64,000 nucleotides of DNA from Astragalus membranaceus (GCA_039519185.1 CM076849.1:84057289-84121288), one strand, 5' to 3'. Shown: positions 10,490 through 22,786, counted from the stretch's first letter. Numbers and translations are program-made. Notes: generated by a model from the sequence alone, not told the origin.

Positions 10490-10869
10490 TGTTCTGGAGT
10501 GGCCCAATAGGCCCAACGAGACAGTCCAGCGCAACCTGCAGTAAGGGGGTGCTGCGCGCAGCAACCAGGTGCAACATGGGCCAGCGGGCCATTCGACCAA
10601 GGCCGACCCAATTCGGCCCACGCAAGGCGTGCTCCGCAAGACGCGCCAACGGCCAGGGCGCCCCTATCACTATAAATACATGGCAGAGCTCCATAATCAG
10701 GTACGTTTTACTCACCTTGTGACCCTGCCCGTTGAAGCACCTCTGACTTGAGCGTTGGAGTGCCTTTGCAGGTACCACCCGCGTGCGGCCTACCACTCGG
10801 TCCTTCATCCCAGCGACCGAGCAACATCATCAAACAGCAGCAACCCATCGTATTGATCAGGTACGATCA
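10490..10869 (+). repeat. TR-GAG copy 1, 3' LTR (380 bp)
   Basis: TG...CA LTR bounded on the right by the TSD ACACC (10870-10874), beyond which the B3 gene sequence resumes. Confidence 0.9.
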
Positions 10870-11639
10870 ACACCTGACTTTTTTTAAAGCGGTAGATTAC
10901 ATGGTTGTTCTCTATCTAGATAATGGATAAAAATATATTGTGAGTATATAAATATTGTTTTAGTTTTCATTCACTGATTCCATTTTGATATACATTTTGA
11001 AAGCGCCACTTATTAATGTTTGTTCTTATACTATTGTGCTTACTTTGAAATTCCCAGTTATTAGTATTTTTTATTATTTGTGCAGCTACTTCCAGCTCCT
11101 TTCGCATCAAAGTGGGGTAATGTTTTGAGGAATCCGTTGATGATAAAGATAGGTGACAACATTGAGCGTAATATTCAATATGGCACTTCTATTGGGGAGA
11201 GTTGGCTCATTGAAGGATGTAGTTCCATTGCAGACGATTTAAAGCTAGGACGCCATGGCATCCTCCTCTTTACATACAACGGAAATTTGTCATTTGACCT
11301 GAAATGCTCCAATGCCGGTTCGCCTGGGATAGGACTTCCTCCAAAACCAGTTGGAAAGTTTCCCGTGAACATTATCACTATGTTTAACTTGGATGATGCC
11401 TTCTTGGTTTGGGATGAACTATCGAAGGCTGATGACAAATCCTATTACAATGTTTCTTGATGATAGAAGTCACTGGCAAGTGATTTGAATTGATGTGGAA
11501 GGTAATATTTGTTTGGAAAAGGGATGGAAGGAAGTGGCCTCACATTGTGCCTTCAAATATGAGGATTTGTTGTTTATGGTTTTAAGGGGTATTTTGGAGA
11601 TGGAGCTAAGGTTAGTTAGGAGGGAAGCTAAGTGTTGGG

Positions 11640-12662
11640 TCATTGCCCAAGATCAGATTAGGGGTGTTTTTGAGGAAGAGCTTTGGAAAACAGAGATAAC
11701 TGATTAAAAAAGGGAACCGGGTCAACCTTTGGTATAGACTAATATCCTTTTACATCTTATTGAATAATATATTATTTATGTATGTTCATGCAAAATTAGA
11801 ATTAGTCTAATGTAAATGTTGATGAAGATGTTTTTGACTATAATATATTGTTTTTTTTGTAGTATATACTTGTGCATGTGGTAAAACGTTACTTTGCTAA
11901 TAAACCATAAAACATTAAGGTTATGCTACCGAATGGTGAGATTAAAATTTGGTCATTCATATGGACCATGTCATGAGGAAATAAGAAGAAAAGGTCAATT
12001 TAGGGATTCTTTGGCGCCGGGTGGTATGATTTTGTTTCCGAATCAGGGATTAAAAAACTAAAATTTTTTATATAAACCGATTGTTATAATTTTTATTCTT
12101 AACAAACATCAAAACATTTTTTTTGACACACAAACATCAAAACATATTAGCAACAAAAATTATAAAATTAGCAACAAACATCATAACATATTAGCAACAA
12201 AAATTATAAAAATTATAATAATCGGTTTATATACAAATATTTAGTTTTTTAATCCCTGATTCGAAAACAAAATCATACCACCCGGTGCCAAAGAATCCCT
12301 GATTTGACCTTTTCTTTATATTTCTTGGTGACATAGTCCATATGAATAACAAAATTTTAATCTCACCATTCAGCAGCGTAACCTTGATGTTTTATGGTTT
12401 ATCAGCAAAGTAACATTTTACCACCTGCCCTAGTATATACTACAAGAAAAAAAATATATTATAGTCAAAAACACTTTCATCAACATTTACATTAGGCTAA
12501 TTCTAATTTTGCATGAACATACATAAATAATATATTACTCAACAAGATGTAACAGGATATTAGTCTATACCAAATGTTGACCCGGTTCCCTTTTTGAGTC
12601 TGTTTTCTCTGTTTTGCAAAGTTCTTCCTCAAAAACACCCCTAATCTGATCTTGGGCAATGA
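11640..12662. repeat. Central palindrome of the inverted B3 duplication
   Basis: The left arm (11640 to about 12100) is repeated in reverse as the right arm (about 12195-12662), with about 95 bp between. Examples: CATTGCCCAAGATCAGATTA at 11641 against its reverse complement ending at 12660, and ATAAACCGATTGTTATAATT at about 12073 against AATTATAATAATCGGTTTAT at about 12211. Outside the arms, the B3 gene sequence extends the inverted repeat to about 4870 on the left and about 24000 on the right, broken by later insertions. Confidence 0.85.
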
Positions 12663-12712
12663 TGTGGCAACTTTAAATGGCAAGCACTTCTAATCGTTAA
12701 CACCTTAAGGAA

Positions 12713-13092
12713 TGATCGTACCTGATCAATACGATGGGTTGCTGCTGTTTGATGATGTTGCTCGGTCGCTGGGATGAAGGACCGAGTGGTAGGCCGCACG
12801 CGGGTGGTACCTGCAAAGGCACTCCAACGCTCAAGTCAGAGGTGCTTCAACGGGCAGGGTCACAAGGTGAGTAAAACGTACCTGATTATGGAGCTCTGCC
12901 ATGTATTTATAGTGATAGGGGCGCCCTGGCCGTTGGCGCGTCTTGCGGAGCACGCCTTGCGTGGGCCGAATTGGGTCAGCCTTGGTCGAATGGGCCACTG
13001 GCCCATGTTGCACCTGGTTGCTGCGCGCAGCACCCCCTTGCTGCAGGTTGCGCTGGACTGTCTCGTTGGGCTTATTGGGCCACTCCAGAACA
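12713..13092 (-). repeat. TR-GAG copy 2, 3' LTR
   Basis: Reads TGTTCTGG...GTACGATCA on the minus strand. By eye it differs from its partner at 16414-16793 at about five positions, all transitions. Confidence 0.9.
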
Positions 13093-13785
13093 GTTCCCCC
13101 CAAGCCTAGGTCTCTTAAGAGCGGGCTGAGGCTTGAATCGTTGCCCCCCTGCATTCGAGTTGTGGAAGGGTGACTGACGGTCGCTGCCGCCTATTGATCG
13201 TTGAGTTTGGCGTCGGTCGCTGCCGACCTCCGTTGTTTGAGAAGACGTGACGTTTGGCCGATGGGAAGGTGGTCGCTGCCACCCGTGTGGTCGCACGTGA
13301 CCGGCCGGTGCTCTGGGGTCGATGCCCCTCGTTAGGTCGCGCGGGACCGGTGTGGTAGAGGTCGCTCTGGATTCTGCTTTAACGGGTATGAAATCGGTCA
13401 TGCAAGAGAAGGATAGGCTCGCTGGCAGGAAAAGCTTCTTGTCCAGGTCGGCTCGCTTAAGACCGACCTGGGGCTTGAATCGTTTTAACCGGTCGGGTCT
13501 CGGCCCTGTCCCTTGGGCAGTTTACCAAGTATCGACTCAGACCAGACTCGCCCTTGGGGGTGCGACTATTCTTAGGTTGCTTCGATTGTGCTTAAGTTCG
13601 CTTAAGCGTTTTGACTGGTCGCCTGGGGCTCTCGACCTGGAGAGAGCAGCCTAGCACGACCTATTTGAGGAATGTGGTCGCTGCCCCTCATGTTGGAATG
13701 TGGTCGTTGCCACTCATGTTCTTTGTGGGCCACTCGGTGGCTCTTCGTTGGGGCCGTTTAGCTCCTCGCATTATTGATCACACAC

Positions 13786-14152
13786 GGGCCATTCGATGGC
13801 TCTCGATTGGGCCGTTCGACGGCACTCTTTTGGGCCGCTCGGCGGCTCTCGTTTGGGCCATTCGATGGCACTCGATTAGGCCGTTCGACGGCATTCTTTT
13901 GGGCCAGTCGGCGACTCTCGTTTGGGCCATTCGATGGCACTCGATTAGGCCGTTCGACGGCATTCTTTTGGGCCAGTCGGCGACTCTCGTTTGGGCCATT
14001 CGATGGCACTCGATTAGGCCGTTCGACGGCATTCTTTTGGGCCGCTCGGCGGCTCTCGTTTGGGCCATTCGATGGCACTCGATTAGGCCGTTCGACGGCA
14101 CTCTTTTGGGCCGCTCGGCGGCTCTCGTTTGGGCCATTCGATGGCACTCTTT
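13786..14152 (-). repeat. 23-bp dyad array, TR-GAG copy 2
   Basis: Same array as at 8147-8514, in reverse orientation, with the same 69-bp higher-order period and the same stem variants (GCCATTCGATGGC, GCCGCTCGGCGGC, GCCGTTCGACGGC read on the plus strand). Some monomers imperfect in copy 1 are perfect here. Confidence 0.9.
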
Positions 14153-14597
14153 GTTGACTCTTAACCTGGTCGCCGGAGAGCCTCGCGGGATCGACCTGTA
14201 GGAAGCGACCAATCGCAGCCTATTCGAGGCTTGATTCGTTGCCCCCTGTGCAGCCTCGCGCGGCCGACCTACAGGGGTGAAGTAGCGTAGCCTATTCGAG
14301 GCTTGATGCATCTTGCCGGCCTGCGAACGGTCGGTGGATTGGGCGCCCGGTTTCGACCGTGGTGAACCCGTTGTGTACTTTTCTTTCGAAAGTTTAATTT
14401 TAGTTCCTGTTCGATCGCTCGCTTTTAATTTTAGTTCCTGTTCGATCGCTCGCTACTTTACTGAGTGTTCGGGCATGCACTCGTACATGTTAACTAAAAC
14501 ACACACTTTCAAAAGGTCGAGCCTCAGTAAAAAGAGTGCTCGCCTGTCCTTTATTGATCAATCGAGTATCAGTACTAGTTTGTAGGGTCGTTTGAAT

Positions 14598-16367
14598 TCA
14601 TTCTTCAGCTCGCGGGCTGAACTCATCATCTTCCTCTAGAACATACTCCCTCAACTCCCCCCTTTGAATCAGGTCCTCGATATCATCTTTGAGGGCAATA
14701 CAATCGTTCGTATCGTGCCCCTTACTACAATGGTATTGGCAGTACTTCTTGGTCGGTCGATGCCTTTCTTTGAGGACGAGGGGGTCGGGTCGCTTCATGT
14801 TCAGGAATTCTCTGTTCTGTCGCTCAGAATAGATTTGCGCAACGGGAGTATTCAACTTCGTGCGCTGTTCATATTTCTTAGGTCGGTATTCACGGTGGCT
14901 TTCTTGCTCGCTACCTGGCCTGTTGTGCTCCTCTTTGGGTCGCGCTCGGGCGCCCTTCCTAGAGGCCAATCTTTCTTCGTAAGCCATATGATCGTTGGCC
15001 CTTCGAAGAAACATGCCGAGGTCGCTATAGTGGTTCAACGTGAACTCTACTGCAAACCTGTGGTCCTCTCTTATACCACGTTTTAGATATTTCAACTTGT
15101 CTCTATCTGACAGGTCGCGGACCGCGTCGGCTTCAGTGTTGAATCGGTCGATGTACTCCCTCAGGGATTCATTCTCTCCTTGGACGATCGTGTCCAAGTG
15201 CTCTTCATATCTGTACTGGCAGCGGTTGGCTGTATAATTGGCTAGGAACATTGTCACGAGACCTTCCCAAGAAGAGATGGTGTTGGGACGTAGGGTTTCC
15301 CACCATTCTAACGCCCGACCTTCGAGCGACTGAGGAAAAAGTCTGCACTTCATTGTCCGACCTAGCTCTCTATAGCTGCAGTAGTTGTTGAAGTACATGA
15401 GATGTTTATCGGGATTCTCGCGACCGTTAAACTTGTTCAGGTTCGGGGGCTTCCTGAGATCCCTTCGAATGCGATAGCGTCTGATTTCTCTGGTGAAGGG
15501 CCCTTGTCCGGTCGGAATGTAACTCTGCCCGTAGGGCTGCATGGCGGCATAAGTTTGGTCGATGGGCAGACCGTAAAGGCCGACCGGCTGGCCAAGGAAT
15601 CCGTCGGCAATTGGAGGGGGGCCATGGGGGGCATGGTATTGTGGAGCATGCGACGACGACCGTCCTCTAGGCCGTTCTGAATAGTTTCTTCTTGATTGGC
15701 TGATGGCACGGGAGACATCTCTTATCTCCCCGTTGCGGTAGTCATTAAACTCCTCATACGAGTCCCACGACCTGCTTCTTGATCGGAGGGATCCTGAGGA
15801 CTCGTCGGACGAGTATCTTGTTGGCGACCTGCTCGACTCTAGTCGGTAGCTTGAGTCAGCATAGTCGTAATCTTCCTCGGGGGAACGTCGGTGGCGACTT
15901 CTTCGATGAGGGGGCGACCTGTGAACGATCGCCCTTCTTGAAGGATTGCGTCGGGATACGCCTCGACGAGTAGGAGCTTCTCTTCGTGGTGGTGAACGAT
16001 GGGGTCGGGATGGTTGCCCTCGGTGACCGCTGTCCGCACGCGGGCGGATTGAGATCGAGCCTCTCTCATAGCGCTCGATCAGCTCGTCTCGATCAGCAAT
16101 CACTTGATTCTTTTGCTCCAGAATTTGTATAAGTGCCTGGGTCACATGCTCTGGCAATGCTTATGGGATTCCAGCTTCGGCCAGCTCGGCCGGTAGTTGC
16201 TGGACCGGTTGGATAACTGGCCCGCGGCCGCCCTGTACTGAGGGTTCTTGGCGAGGCTCATCTTGTGATTCATGAACGGTCACAGGCATGCCCTCTGGGG
16301 TCCGTTGAGGTGGGTTCTGCCCAGAGGTGTTGAGCCTGGAAGAAGTGCGTTTCTGGCGTGGCGGCAT
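14598..16367 (-). pseudogene. TR-GAG gag protein, copy 2, one nonsense codon
   Basis: The same 589-codon frame and length as in copy 1, from ATG at 16367 to the stop at 14598. The single break is TAA at 16158-16160, where copy 1 has a Glu codon (residue 69); downstream is open for 519 codons. The gag core (PQSLEGRALEWWETLRP) and the zinc knuckle (CQYHCSKGHDTNDC) are intact, and the Arg/Ser-rich region is conserved. The two copies are broken at different sites, so the family consensus frame must have been open, and neither copy need have been broken when it inserted. Confidence 0.85.
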
Positions 16368-16413
16368 GGTTTGATGTGGAATAGCGCTCGGGCCTCCCAC
16401 TGTGGTCGCCAAT

Positions 16414-16793
16414 TGATCGTACCTGATCAATACGATGGGTTGCTGCTGTTTGATGATGTTGCTCGGTCGCTGGGATGAAGGACCGAGTGGTAGGCCGCAC
16501 GCGGGTGGTACCTGCAAAGGCACTCCAACGCTCAAGTCAGAGGTGCTTCAACGGGCAGGGTCACAAGGTGAGTAAAACGTACCTGATTATGGAGCTCTGC
16601 CATGTATTTATAGTGATAGGGGCGCCCTGGCCATTGGCGCGTCTTGCGGAGCACGCCTTGCGTGGGCCGAATTGGGTCGGCTTTGGTCGAATGGGCCGCT
16701 GGCCCATGTTGCACCTGGTTGCTGCGCGCAGCACCCCCTTGCTGCAGGTTGCGCTGGACTGTCTCGTTGGGCCTATTGGGCCACTCCAGAACA
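16414..16793 (-). repeat. TR-GAG copy 2, 5' LTR
   Basis: LTR with the TATA box in the same place as in copy 1; the primer-binding region TGGCGACCACAGTGGG lies just inside it on the minus strand (about 16396-16411). Confidence 0.9.
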
Positions 16794-16798
16794 AGGAA

Positions 16799-18523
16799 CA
16801 ATTTCATCGAATAACTGAGGAGTAGCTCCTTTCTGTTCATCATCCATTATCATAATAACCTATCCTGCAAGACAGTAAATCAGAAGCAATGAATTGAAAA
16901 CCATAATAAAACCCTTAAGCATGAGATTGAGAAAGACATGTGGAAGAAATCTGAAAAGAACCATACCTGTATAGAGCAATCGGTGGAAATAGGTGGAGTA
17001 ACGCAGCAGTAGAGAAAAACCGTTCACGGAGAAGCTGGAGTGGAAATCGATCGAGCAAAGCAACAGAAACTGATCACGATCAGTCGAGCAACATAGGTTT
17101 GCCAATCACCATCCCTAGAAAATTCTGATGTAGTGACCCAGCAACATTCTCTTGAATATTTGTTAGGAAAATCTTTGAATCCCAATTCATTTTTCATATT
17201 TTGTTTACTTAGAAGGTTCTCTGTCCACAAGGCAGAGTTTATTTTCTCTTTCTCATCCCTATGATCTCTTTTCTTAGACAATTAAATCACCAAATTGAAC
17301 TATCAAGTTACCACTTAGACAGAGAAGCAAAATACAACTATGTATATAGTATATAACTTTATATGGGGTTCTGATTACTGGATCATGATAATCAAACCAC
17401 CACCAAAAAGGGAATGATATTATCTATGTATACAACTCGAACTATTTAATCACTAACAGTCTAACACACATCATCAACTATTAACAACACATAAAGGTAA
17501 AGAGTGAAAATAGAAGTTACCCTGCGCCTAATGAAGTCTGTGAAGGTTCACTCTTCCTCCCATAAGTGAGGGATCGAACCCTAACAACGTGAGAGTGAAT
17601 AGCACAGGAAACATAGAACTGCATCTTCACATACAACTTTGGAAGAGTGTATTCTACAAATTGAACACAAGGAAAAAACGAAACAATCAATTGAATTAAA
17701 TTAAATCAAACAACATAGATATGCTTAAAAAATACACATAAAAAAGAGAAGAGAAAAGAATTTTACAATCATAAACACATGCTTCCAGAACCTCTTTGAC
17801 TACAGCCTGTTCAAAAATGTTTCTCACAAAAAATAGCTTGATTCCCTTATCCTGTTATTATTATATTTTCTCAAACCAAACCAAATCTTCAATTCAATGG
17901 AAGATTTGAAGATGCAAAATAACGTGAACAAAAGTACCTTAGGGCAGAAATTTCCACAGATGGAGCATCGAATGAATTTGAAGTAGCCACAATCATGTTT
18001 GTTGCGGCCTCCATTCCTGCGTTGGAATGGATGCAAACGACGAAATTTGAAGAGTAAGTAAATAAAAAGCATCAGAATACAAAACCACAGAGATCAAGAT
18101 CAACATTAAGATAAATCGCCAACCAGTGTCACCAGAAGTTATTCGCTATTGAAGGATTAGGGTTTCCGCTGCTATCGTTGGAATTAGGGTTCTCTTGCTG
18201 GTAATCGGGTGAGATGAAGTTTGAGGACTGAGGTAGAGAGGCGATTTCTATCACCAGTTTGTGGCTCAATCGGGTGAGATGAAGTTCGAGGGTGAGAAGG
18301 GGGAGTTAGATGGAGAAGGGAATTCGACGCTGAGAGGAGTTGGAGATTGAGTTCCCTGGATTTTACTATTTAGTAAAAATTTTAGGCTGTTGTCCAATTT
18401 TTTAAATAATATTTTTCTTTCAGCCAACTATTCTTAAAGCCGTTCCATAGGGATCATTTGCAACAACGTTTTTTTCAGTTATTTGAAAACCAGCGTTGTC
18501 GTATCAACCAAATGTTGTAGTGC
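16799..18523 (-). mobile_element. CACTA-like fragment carrying possible host-gene pieces
   Basis: The minus B3 copy stops at 18524 and resumes at 12662, so the sequence between (12663-12712 plus 16799-18523, excluding TR-GAG copy 2) is inserted. Its right end reads CACTACAACATTTGG on the minus strand, a CACTA-type terminus. No matching terminus is seen at 12663, so the other end is lost. Inside, on the minus strand, are stretches with CCCTAATTCC/ACCCTAATCC phrases, an ATG and intron-like borders (about 17934-18200), suggesting captured 5' parts of host genes. I cannot identify them. Confidence 0.45.
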
Positions 18524-19790
18524 AACGCTTAGCTTCCCTCCTAACTACCCTTAGCTCCATCTCCGAAATATCCCTTAAAATCATAAACAACAAATCCTCA
18601 TATTTGAAGGCACAAGGTGAGGCCACTTCCTTCCATCCCTTTTCCAAACAAATATTACCTTCCACATCAATCCAACTCACTTGCCAGTTACTTCCGTCAT
18701 CAAGAAACATTGTAATAGGATTTGTCATCAACCATAGTTCATCCCAAACCAAGAAGGCATCATCTACATAGAAACGTAATAAATTTTAGATGCATGAAAT
18801 TGAACGTGTATTTATTTTGAGTAGTATACACATTATTAAATCATACCAGTTTTTCTTTATATTGATCCAAACATAGTGATAATGTTCACGGGAAACTCTC
18901 CAACTGGTTTTGGAGGAAGTGTTTTCCCATGCGAACCCGCATCGAAGCATTTCAGGTCAAATGATGAATTTCCATTGTATGTAAAGAGGAGGATGTCATG
19001 GCGTCTTAGCTTTAAATCGTCTGCAATGGAACTCCATCCTTCAGTGAGCCAAATCTCCCCACTAGAAGTGCCATATTGAACATTACGCTCAATGTTGTCA
19101 CCTATCTTTATCATCAACAGATTCCTCAAAATGTTACCCCACTTTGATGCGAAAGGAGCTGGAAGTTGCTGCACAAATAAAAAAAATACTAATAACTGGG
19201 AATTTCATAGTAAGCACAATAGTATAAGAACAAACATTAATAAGTGGCGCTTTCAAAATGAGCATGACTATATATATATATATATATATATATATCAAAA
19301 TGGAATCAGTGAATGAAAACTAAACAAATATTTATATACTCACAATATATTTTTCTCCATTATCTAGATAGAGAACAACCATGTAATTTACCGCTTTAAA
19401 AAAAGTCAGGTGTCGATCACCATCTTCCACATCATCATTGCTTCCATCGGTTACTCCATGTGATCTATCTATTGATCCAATTGTCATTCCAATTCTAGTT
19501 TCAAGGTGTGTAATCACTATGTTTGCTTGGTTCATCCTTATGACTTTGATCTTCGCTCATAATTATTAAGCATTTCAACAAATATGTAATTCATGTTGGA
19601 ATATAAGACATCGAAGAGACACATCTCTCCAACAATCGGTTAAAATCACTGTGCCACACATATAGACCCACTTTACCCGAGTTTTGTATCCGTCATCAAG
19701 ACTAATTAGGACTGGATTTGCCAAAGTGCCATTTACGGTTTCCCAAAATTTAGCAGGCAACACTTGCAAACATGTGAATTTTTCAATCAT
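18524..19790 (-). pseudogene. B3-domain (REM-like) gene copy, broken, minus-strand arm
   Basis: This is the reverse-orientation counterpart of the plus copy. On the minus strand: a B3 domain from about 19775 (LPAKFWETVNGTL), a linker ending DRHLTFFKAV without the TR-GAG insertion, a second B3 domain after the acceptor at 19169 (LPAPFASKWGN...LLFTYNGN), and a third at about 18770-18530 (ICLEKGWKEVA). It is also defective: an extra base near 19590 shifts the frame at the end of the first domain, and the acceptor CAG used by the plus copy is CAA here. The 3' end is cut by the CACTA-like insertion. It lacks the stop codons of the plus copy, so the two decayed independently. Confidence 0.8.
19268..19295. 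repeat. (TA)n microsatellite
   Basis: Pure TA repeat in an intron of the minus B3 copy. Confidence 0.9.
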
Positions 19791-19852
19791 ATATTTTATT
19801 GGTTACATCATTAAATAATAAATTTAAATAATAAATTAAGTTCAAACAAAGT

Positions 19853-22786
19853 TGTAACACCCTAATATTTCTAACAAGTAGAAATACTAAAATGCACAAT
19901 TTAGTATACATCAGAGTAAAATTCCTGTATTTGGATATTGAACAAAATTAAAAACTTGATATAACTCATCAAGTGATCGATCTTATTCCCTATTATTCAA
20001 TATCGAAAACAGCAATAGCGGAAACGATTTACAACTTCTAATACATGTACAAGTCATAATATCGAAATTACATTAAAACTAGGAGAAACAAAATGAAGAC
20101 AAAAGCTAAGTCTTCGGGCCCTCCATAAGGTCTCATCTAACCATGCTTTCTCGCTTTGTTCTTTCCCTGCGTATCTGTAAAACATCAACATATAAAGGGT
20201 GAGATTACAAATCTCAGTGAGTCCTGTCGAGACCCCTTACTACACACTCGCGGTTCATTTATTTCTTGTTCATTTAATCGTATATAGTCCATTTAGGTCC
20301 TACGTGCATATAGCTTTTCCTGACATGCCATAGTACATCTCCGGTAAAAGCTCTGCCTTTACCTTTGAACCTCTCCACTAGCTTACACTAGCTTCAAACC
20401 TCTGAGGCCTAGGTTCTGGGGCTCATGACATCCCCTCCCCTAGTATACTAATCAACTGGGTCGTCACCCGTGCTTTGATATAATTTATATATCCTGACTT
20501 GATTGAACATTTAGTTCCATGAATAAACAGTCGCTTGAACATTTAGTTCCATGTTTAAACAGTCGCTTGAACATTTAGTTCCATGTATAAACAGTTACTT
20601 GAACATTTAGTTCCATGATAGTAAACATAATCCATGTTCGCTCAAGTGTACTACTTTTTGGTTTTTGAAACAATTATGACTTTCAAAAACAATTAACCTT
20701 AAATCTTGCAATCATGTTCAAAAACAGAGCATCATTGGCTCCATGACATGAGGGATGGTTGGGAAGAAGATTAGAAGAGGTTTGGAATCGAAAGGAGCGA
20801 CGAAACAAATTTTTGGCAACCGGGGGACAGAAGACTTGGTACGACCCGTTCCAGACCTAGCACGACTCGTGCTGCCTGGAAGTGCAATTTCAGTCAACCA
20901 GAAAGGTTGGCACGACTCGTGCTAGGGGTAGCACGACCCATGCTGCCTGTAGCAGAGTCACAATTCGCTTATTTCGTTCCGTTTCGCTTTTCCTATCGCG
21001 TCCAATCCGTAACCCAATCTTAATCCAACTTCAAAACAATCATTCAATACATAATAACCGTCCACATAATTCATGTATCAATCAACACACAACTAATATA
21101 TCAATCAATCAACATTCATATCGTCAATCAATCAATCTTATAGTTCCTCATTCGAAACGTAATTCTCGTAAAATGGTTTTGACTCGAAAAACGCACGACT
21201 GATCACAAAACAGAACATGCAACAATGTTTCGACACAAAATCCCTAAGCGAGTATAGAACTCACCTCTTGTGATGAAAATCACAAACGACCACAAATGAA
21301 CGGAATTCGACAGTGACTCGTCTACTCGAACTTTTCCTCATCTTGAATTTCTCGCTTCCACGAACATCAAATTGATCCCGAATGAATCCCCAAACGTGTC
21401 CAGCTACTGAAGCTTCCCCAAATGCATCTCAAATCAACAATGTAATCCCCCTTTTACTCCGATCTAACCCCAACTTCTAGAACGCTTCAACTAACTCCAA
21501 AGATCGGTTTGGCAGCATCTGTGAGCTGTTTTGCAACAAACATAACTAATTCCATTCTTAACCAAAACCTTTCAAACCAGTGCCTAATGTGTAGATAATT
21601 TTGTCTACTTCATATGGTTCAAGTCCCGCACTGATATGATGCGTATTCAGGGAGTTATGGCTAAAACACTGTGACTGATTCAAAATCGTTACTGTTACAA
21701 AAGTGAAAGTTGTAACTGAATTTTCTCCCTCAATACTCAGTCAAACCAGGTGATTCTTGTGCCTAACCTGAATTATTTTGTGTCTAGTTTCTAAAGAGAC
21801 AAAAACTACATTCAACGGATGACCATGGAGGTAGTTACGAAGGTTTTACCATACGTGGTCAAAACTATTTCTTGAGCAGAAATTGTTGTGAGCTTATATC
21901 TTCAACTTACAACCACCATGAGCCACGAAATTGAGCTCCTATGTACAGACCATGACTTCAATCTTCAACTCAGCAACTAAACTCTAGCTCAGCCTCCCAA
22001 TCCTCTCCTAAGCTCTTGATGGTGCAATCCAAGAAGAAAAGCTCAATGGTGCAGCTCCAAGGAAACAAATTGATGATTTGAGCTCACAAAACTTACTTTC
22101 CTCACAAATACTCAGCTTTAATGAAGGAAGGATTGGTGGAGATTGAGACCCTAACTCAGAATTTTGATTGGTGAAGATGAAAGAGGAGATCAAGGAGGAT
22201 TCAACAAGCCCTCAAACAGCAACATGCATCAAGAATCCCTCTAGTTCTCCCTCCCTCTCTTGTTCACGGCTCCTCCTTCTCTTCTCCCCTTCTCTTTTGT
22301 TTTCTCCTTTCTTTTCTCAATTTTGGGCATTCAGCATGGTTGTGTGTGGTTCAGGTGTGAGTGTGTTGTGTTTAATGAGCTGAGGGTCTTTAGTGGGTGG
22401 AAATGACCAATTTGCCCTTAATTCATTTCATCACTTTAGCTTAATTCTAATCATCTACTAATTTAATACTTTTCCCTCTAAATTCCTGGTTATGGTTCCA
22501 TGGAAGTAAATGATTTAATGAGTCAGTTGTGGTGTCTTATAGAGAAAATGACCAAAATACCCTTGTCCTCTAATTCTCACCTAAAACCCCAAATAACTCA
22601 ATAATCAATTAATAATACACACTCCACATCATTTAACAATCAAATACATAATTATTTTTATTTGACCCATGACAATCATCTCATATGTAATTAGTTATGC
22701 TAATCTACATGACTTGGTTAACTAATTATTTCATGACCTCTTGTTACTTTCATTTAAATGAAATTAGTTAAATTGGGGATGTTACA
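19853..22786. mobile_element. Solo LTR with TGTAACACCC...GTTACA ends, in a B3 intron
   Basis: It starts TGTAACACCCTAATATTT and ends GGGGATGTTACA. It is related to the LTR at 913-4483 (shared ATTTCTAA..GTAGAAAT, CTCAGTGAGT, CGAGACCCC and GATGAAAATCAC phrases). The flanks are AAAGT (left) and AGTAA (right): they share AAGT but are not a clean 5-bp TSD. No internal retroelement sequence is present. At 20860-20943 it holds three copies of a short palindromic word (GCACGACTCGTGC type). ORFs inside are not credible genes. Confidence 0.75.

Larger units (their letters stand above)
5502..10869 (+). mobile_element. GAG-only LTR retrotransposon (TR-GAG type), copy 1, with three LTRs
   Basis: It is flanked by the 5-bp TSD ACACC (5497-5501 and 10870-10874). 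It begins TGTTCTGGAGTGG and ends GGTACGATCA. The order is LTR, primer-binding site, gag, 23-bp repeat array, polypurine tract (GCTTGGGGGGGAAC), LTR, a second partial internal region lacking gag, polypurine tract, LTR. There is no protease, RT or integrase, so it must depend on another element for enzymes. This fits the terminal-repeat-with-GAG class known in plants. Its GC content is visibly far above that of the flanks. It interrupts a B3 exon. Confidence 0.9.
5147..11707 (+). pseudogene. B3-domain (REM-like) gene copy, broken, plus-strand arm of inverted duplication
   Basis: The host gene parts are 5147-5501 and 10870-11707. The first exon opens after a TTTGCAG acceptor and reads LPAKFWETVNGTL...LDDGYKTRVKWV...GTVILTDGW, the start of a plant B3 DNA-binding domain. 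A second domain starts after the acceptor at 11085 (LLPAPFASKWGN...LLFTYNGN), and a third is read at about 11400-11640 (NICLEKGWKEVA...LLFMVL). Several B3 domains in a row are typical of REM transcription factors, which bind DNA in the nucleus. The copy is dead. Against the minus copy, a CGA codon has become TGA at 5495, a GAA codon became TAA just before 10930, about four extra bases shift the frame near 11430, and a 5.4-kb retroelement sits in the coding sequence. A third break is a stop in the last domain (TGG to TGA, about 11485). Confidence 0.8.
12713..16793 (-). mobile_element. GAG-only LTR retrotransposon (TR-GAG type), copy 2, complete
   Basis: A 4081-bp element in minus orientation with the TSD AGGAA on both sides (12708-12712 and 16794-16798). 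It has two 380-bp LTRs, a primer-binding region next to the right LTR, gag, the 23-bp dyad array and a polypurine tract next to the left LTR. No pol genes are present. It has the same structure and length as a single unit of copy 1. It is inserted in a CACTA-like fragment inside the minus-strand B3 copy. Confidence 0.92.

Noticed and set aside
17934..18060. GRF-type zinc-finger-like peptide (NGGRNKHDCGYFKF, C-x2-C) on the minus strand
   Set aside because: Only one short segment; another frame across the same bases begins with ATG just after a splice-acceptor-like site and is equally plausible.
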